Notes under the pieces: generated by a model
Databases searched by the model: none
Seen by the model: only the letters and a program-made list of their open reading frames with translations
Told to the model about the DNA's origin: nothing
Part shown: piece after piece, positions 60,699-64,000 of the stretch
How the letters are laid out: the number at the start of each line of letters is the position of its first letter
Position numbering within the stretch: the stretch's first letter is position 1
Position numbers and translations under genes: made by a program
From: Micromonospora sp. NBRC 110009
Lineage (GTDB): Bacteria; Actinomycetota; Actinomycetes; Mycobacteriales; Micromonosporaceae
Reading direction: 5' to 3'
DNA: 64,000 nt
Assembly: GCF_030518795.1 (NCBI RefSeq)
Contig: NZ_CP130427.1
Coordinates: 2,666,001-2,730,000, forward strand

Positions 60699-61718
60699 AT
60701 GTCGAGTGACGCCGCCTCCGACCAGTCCGCCGCCGACGGCTACCTCCAGCGCGCCCAGCTCCTCGCCGAGCTGGGCCGGTACGACGAGGCGGTGGGCGAG
60801 CTCAGCTCGCTGATCGCCAGCGAGCCGGGCAACGCCGACGGGCTGGCCATGCTGGCCCGGATGCACCTCGCCACCGACCGGTCCGCCGAGGCGCTCCGCG
60901 CCGCCGAGGCGGCCGTGGCCGCCGCCCCGAACGCCGTACCGCCGCTGGCGGCGCGCGGGTTCGCGCTGGTTGACCTGGGTCGGTGGAAGGCCGCCGCGAG
61001 CACCGCGGACGAGATCCTGGCGCTCGGGCCCACCGACCCGTACGCCCAGCGCAGCGCGGCCGCGATCCTGTCCGGCTCGCGCAACGGGCAGCAGGCGCTG
61101 GATGCCGCCTGGCGAGGCGTCGAGCTGGCGCCGGAGGAGCCGCAGGCGCACCTGGTGCTCGGCCTGGTCTCCGCCCGGCTGGAGCTGTTCGACCTGGCCG
61201 AGCGGGCCTATCGGGAGGCGCTGCGGCTGAACCCGCAGCTGGCCGGGGCGCGGCACGACATGGGCGTGATCCGGCTGGAGCAGCGGCGCTACGCCGAGGC
61301 GCTGGAGCAGCTGACCGAGGCGGCCGCGATGGATCCGGCGCGTAGCAACGCCGGCCGGACGATCTCCGACGGCCTGCGGCGGCTGGTGCTGTACGGCGCG
61401 GGCTGGTGCCTGGTCGCCGCGGTGCTGGTCGCCTTCCTGGCCCCGGCCGCGCCGGGCCTGTCCCGGGTCGTCGCGGTGCTGTCCGCTCTCGGCGGGGTGC
61501 TGGTGGTCTGGCGGCACGCGGCCCGGATGCCGGGCCTGCTCGGGACGATCCTCCCCGGGCTGCTGCGGGCCGACCGCGGCCTGGCGCTGGCGGTGTACGC
61601 GGTGGCCGTCGCCCCGGCGCTGCTGGTGCTCTACGCGCTGGTCGGTGGGCCGTGGCCGTTGGTGGCGTCGGTCGCGGTGGCGCTGACCGCCGAACTTGCT
61701 GTGTTGGCTCGGCGCTGA
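60699..61718 (+). CDS. Tetratricopeptide-repeat membrane protein
   Basis: The 339-residue protein has about six TPR-like helical pairs in residues 10-215 (for example LAELGRYDEAVGELSSLIASEP and AYREALRLNPQLAGARHDMG), then three to four membrane helices (about 228-330). TPR domains bind partner proteins; the C-terminal membrane segment would place it at the cytoplasmic face. The partner is not apparent from the neighbourhood. Confidence 0.75.
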   Translation: MSSDAASDQSAADGYLQRAQLLAELGRYDEAVGELSSLIASEPGNADGLAMLARMHLATDRSAEALRAAEAAVAAAPNAVPPLAARGFALVDLGRWKAAASTADEILALGPTDPYAQRSAAAILSGSRNGQQALDAAWRGVELAPEEPQAHLVLGLVSARLELFDLAERAYREALRLNPQLAGARHDMGVIRLEQRRYAEALEQLTEAAAMDPARSNAGRTISDGLRRLVLYGAGWCLVAAVLVAFLAPAAPGLSRVVAVLSALGGVLVVWRHAARMPGLLGTILPGLLRADRGLALAVYAVAVAPALLVLYALVGGPWPLVASVAVALTAELAVLARR

Positions 61719-61914
61719 GCGAAACCTGTCGTGGTCGGTCACCGCCTGTCCGACGGGGTTATTCCCTGTCTGAGGGGTGACCCTGGCTACGTGTGGGTGG
61801 GGGCGGCTGCGGGGTAGCAACAGCTGAGGCGAAGGCTTTCCTTGCCGGTGCGGTCGCCCGTCGGCGGCGGCTGTCGACAACCGGCGTCCCCAACGTTGCA
61901 GGAAGCGGAGAATC
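61719..61914 (+). other. Intergenic region before the alcohol dehydrogenase gene
   Basis: This 196-bp stretch has no supported gene. It must carry the dehydrogenase promoter; no clear -10/-35 pair was found. A GCGGAG ribosome site lies 6 nt before GTG 61915. Confidence 0.35.
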
Positions 61915-62955
61915 GTGCTCACCGTCAACGCCTACGCGGCCCCGTCCGCGACCGGACCACTCACTCCGACCACCATCGAGCGACGCGACCTCGGGCCGCA
62001 CGACGTCCTGATCGACATCCGGTACTCCGGCATCTGCCACTCCGACATCCACACGGCGCGCAGCGAGTGGGGTCCGACCACCTACCCGATCGTGCCCGGC
62101 CACGAGATCGCCGGCGTGGTGCAGGAGGTCGGCGCCGAGGTGACGAAGTTCGCCGCCGGCGACCGGGTGGGCGTCGGCTGCATGGTCGACTCCTGCCGGG
62201 AGTGCGACAACTGCCGCAAGGGCCTGGAGCAGTACTGCCTGAAGGGCAACGTCGGGACGTACGGCGGGGTCGACGCCGACGGGCAGCCCACCCAGGGCGG
62301 CTATTCGCGGGCCATCGTGGTCACCGAGGACTTCGTCCTGCGCATCCCCGAGGGCCTCGGGCTGGACGTGGCCGCGCCGCTGCTCTGCGCGGGCATCACC
62401 ACCTACTCCCCGCTGCGGCACTGGGGCGTGGGCCCGGGCAGCCGGGTGGCGATCATCGGCCTCGGCGGGCTCGGCCACATGGCCGTCAAGCTGGCCCACG
62501 CCATGGGCGCCGAGGTCACCGTCCTGTCGCAGTCGCTGAAGAAGCGGGAGGACGGGCTGCGGCTCGGTGCCGACCACTACTTCGCCACCTCGGATGAGGA
62601 GACCTTCGCCAAGCTGGCCGGGTCGTTCGACTTCATCCTGAACACGGTGAGCGCCAAGATCGACCTGGACGCGTACCTGCGACTGCTCGCGGTGGACGGG
62701 ACCCTGGTCAACGTCGGCGCGCCGGAGGACCCGCTGTCGGTGCACGCGTTCTCGCTGATCCCGGCCCGCCGGTCGTTCGCCGGCTCGATGATCGGCGGCA
62801 TCGCCGAGACGCAGGAGATGCTCGACTTCTGCGCCGAGCACGGCCTCGGCGCCGAGATCGAGGTCATCCAGGCCGAGCAGATCAACGAGGCGTACGAGCG
62901 GGTGCTCGCGTCGGACGTGCGCTACCGCTTCGTCATCGACGCCGCGACGATCTGA
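61915..62955 (+). CDS. Zinc-dependent alcohol dehydrogenase, cinnamyl/YahK type
   Basis: The 346-residue enzyme has the catalytic-zinc ligands in [10 protein letters not shown] and PGHEIAGVV, the structural-zinc loop with [15 protein letters not shown], and the NAD(P) fold [15 protein letters not shown]. The class resembles YahK/AdhC-type NADPH-dependent aldehyde reductases, acting on a broad range of aldehydes. Nothing nearby defines its substrate. Confidence 0.9.
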   Translation: MLTVNAYAAPSATGPLTPTTIERRDLGPHDVLIDIRYSGICHSDIHTARSEWGPTTYPIVPGHEIAGVVQEVGAEVTKFAAGDRVGVGCMVDSCRECDNCRKGLEQYCLKGNVGTYGGVDADGQPTQGGYSRAIVVTEDFVLRIPEGLGLDVAAPLLCAGITTYSPLRHWGVGPGSRVAIIGLGGLGHMAVKLAHAMGAEVTVLSQSLKKREDGLRLGADHYFATSDEETFAKLAGSFDFILNTVSAKIDLDAYLRLLAVDGTLVNVGAPEDPLSVHAFSLIPARRSFAGSMIGGIAETQEMLDFCAEHGLGAEIEVIQAEQINEAYERVLASDVRYRFVIDAATI

Positions 62956-62970
62956 GCCACCGTCGCCCGG

Positions 62971-63002
62971 CGGGGGCCGCGTCCGTCCGGACGCGGCCCC
63001 CG
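62971..63002. terminator. Bidirectional terminator between the dehydrogenase gene and hmgA
   Basis: CGGGGGCCGCGTCC (62971-62984) pairs perfectly with GGACGCGGCCCCCG (62989-63002) around GTCC. It lies between convergent stop codons. Confidence 0.85.
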
Positions 63003-63013
63003 GGGGCGTACGG

Positions 63014-64000
63014 TCAGCCCCGGCGCGCCCAGGTCCAGGCGTACGCGTCGTCCTCACAGGCGGCCGCGGCGTCGCAGAGGTCGAGCGGGCGGAAGGTGTC
63101 CACCATGACCGCCAGCTCGTCGAAGAAGTCCACCCCGATCGAGCGCTCGGCTGCGCCGGGCTGCGGGCCGTGCGTGAAGCCGGACGGGTGCAGCGAGATC
63201 GAGCCCTGCTCGATGCCGGAGCCGCGCCGGGCCTCGTAGTTGCCGCCGGTGTAGAAGAGCATCTCGTCGGAGTCGACGTTGTGGTGGTTGTACGGCACCG
63301 GGATGGCGTCCGGGTGGTAGTCCACCTTGCGCGGCACGAACGAGCAGACCACGAAGTTCGGGCCCTGGAAGGTCTGGTGCACCGGCGGCGGCTGGTGCAC
63401 CCGGCCGGTGATCGGCTCGAAGTCGTGGATGGAGAACGCCCACGGGTACATGTGCCCGTCCCAGCCGACCACGTCGAAGGGGTGGTGGGCGTACGTGTAG
63501 CGGGTCCAGCCCCGGCGGTGCCGGACCAGGACCTCGACGTCCTCGCCGTCGACCAGCAGCGGCGTGTCCGGCCCCCGGACGTCCCGCTCGCAGTACGGCG
63601 AGTGCTCCAGGAACTGCCCGCGGACCGAGAGGTAGCGCTTGGGCGGCCCGACGTGCCCGGCCGCCTCGATGGCGAGCAGCCGGGTCGGCTGGTCGCCGGT
63701 CGGCACCAGGCGGTGGATGGTCGAGGTGGGGATGATGACGTAGTCACCGGCCACCGCCTCCAGCACGCCGAAGGGCGACTCGACGCGCAGCGACCCGGCC
63801 TCCAGGTAGAGGCAGTGGTCGCCGGTGGCGTCCCGGAACAGCGGGGACGGCCGGTCGGCCAGCACGTACGCGATCCGGACGTCGTCGTTGGCGAGCAGGT
63901 ACTGCCGGCCGAGCACCGGGTCCGCGCCGGTCCCGTCGAGCTTGTGGGTGCGCAGGTGCCGCGGCTTGAGCGGCAGGTTCGGCACCCGGGCGACGGCGGG
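63014..64000 (-). CDS. hmgA: Homogentisate 1,2-dioxygenase (5' end beyond the window)
   Basis: HmgA cleaves homogentisate in tyrosine breakdown. The visible 328 residues reach the right edge in an open frame, so roughly the first 60 residues are outside; an internal GTG at 63985 is not the true start. Conserved stretches include LKPRHLRTHKLDG, VIIPTSTIHRLVP, RYLSVRGQFLEHSPYCERD, HHPFDVVGWDG, ITGRVHQPPPVHQTF, VPYNHHNVDSDEMLFYTGGNYEARRG and SISLHPSGFTHGPQPG. They include the metal-binding His and Glu residues. No other tyrosine catabolism gene is visible. Confidence 0.93.
   Translation of the reverse strand, partial: PAVARVPNLPLKPRHLRTHKLDGTGADPVLGRQYLLANDDVRIAYVLADRPSPLFRDATGDHCLYLEAGSLRVESPFGVLEAVAGDYVIIPTSTIHRLVPTGDQPTRLLAIEAAGHVGPPKRYLSVRGQFLEHSPYCERDVRGPDTPLLVDGEDVEVLVRHRRGWTRYTYAHHPFDVVGWDGHMYPWAFSIHDFEPITGRVHQPPPVHQTFQGPNFVVCSFVPRKVDYHPDAIPVPYNHHNVDSDEMLFYTGGNYEARRGSGIEQGSISLHPSGFTHGPQPGAAERSIGVDFFDELAVMVDTFRPLDLCDAAAACEDDAYAWTWARRG

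Overview
This window is chromosomal DNA from a high-GC actinomycete of the Micromonosporaceae, most likely Micromonospora or a close relative. Almost every codon ends in G or C. Housekeeping blocks have the actinobacterial order (metalloprotease-tilS-hpt-ftsH-folE, folP-folB-folK-DUF3180, carD-ispD-ispF, disA-radA), and Lsr2, CarD and a lone nuoD are present. No rRNA, tRNA, CRISPR array or intact insertion sequence was seen.

Layout. 1-7 kb: end of a DUF2342 metalloprotease gene, tilS, a GlxA/AraC-type regulator, hpt, ftsH and folE. 7-19.5 kb: an island between folE and folP. It holds an FtsK/EccC-like protein with degenerate ATP sites, its membrane partner, and a minus-strand operon resembling the core of a type IV secretion system (pilin-like, VirB3-like, VirB4 ATPase, polytopic VirB6-like, VirB8-like, and a VirB1-like transglycosylase/M23 hydrolase). 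19.9-24.5 kb: folP, folB, folK, DUF3180 and membrane proteins. 24.5-28 kb: an OpuC/ProU-type osmolyte ABC transporter whose binding protein appears circularly permuted. 28-32 kb: a Trp-studded low-complexity membrane protein, then a MidA-type methyltransferase coupled to a NuoD paralogue. 32-38 kb: pantothenate and NAD genes (DUF2520, panC, panD, nadB, nadC, coaX), with a septum-formation gene remnant after panD. 38-47 kb: a methyltransferase, lysS, lsr2, clpC, mutY, an ACT protein, def and a secreted protein. 47-51 kb: disA, radA and a lipoprotein. 51-55 kb: a small type III polyketide synthase locus with a UbiA prenyltransferase, a methyltransferase and an acyl-CoA dehydrogenase homologue. 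55-64 kb: two small membrane proteins, carD, ispD, ispF, a secreted protein, a BTAD/CGNR regulator fusion, a TPR protein, an alcohol dehydrogenase and the end of hmgA.

Regulation. Eighteen start codons lie exactly 6-7 nt downstream of a -10 box of the form (T/C)AnnnT, which is the geometry of leaderless mRNAs. Several strong inverted repeats sit at informative places: over the lsr2 promoter, across the ispD start codon, between ftsH and folE, and in the promoter of the GlxA-like regulator. Three DnaA-box-like nonamers cluster between lsr2 and clpC.

Most promising for follow-up: the T4SS-like island inside the folate cluster, the midA-nuoD pair in which the target arginine is kept but the quinone-site tyrosine is not, the permuted osmolyte-binding protein, and the hairpin covering the ispD start.
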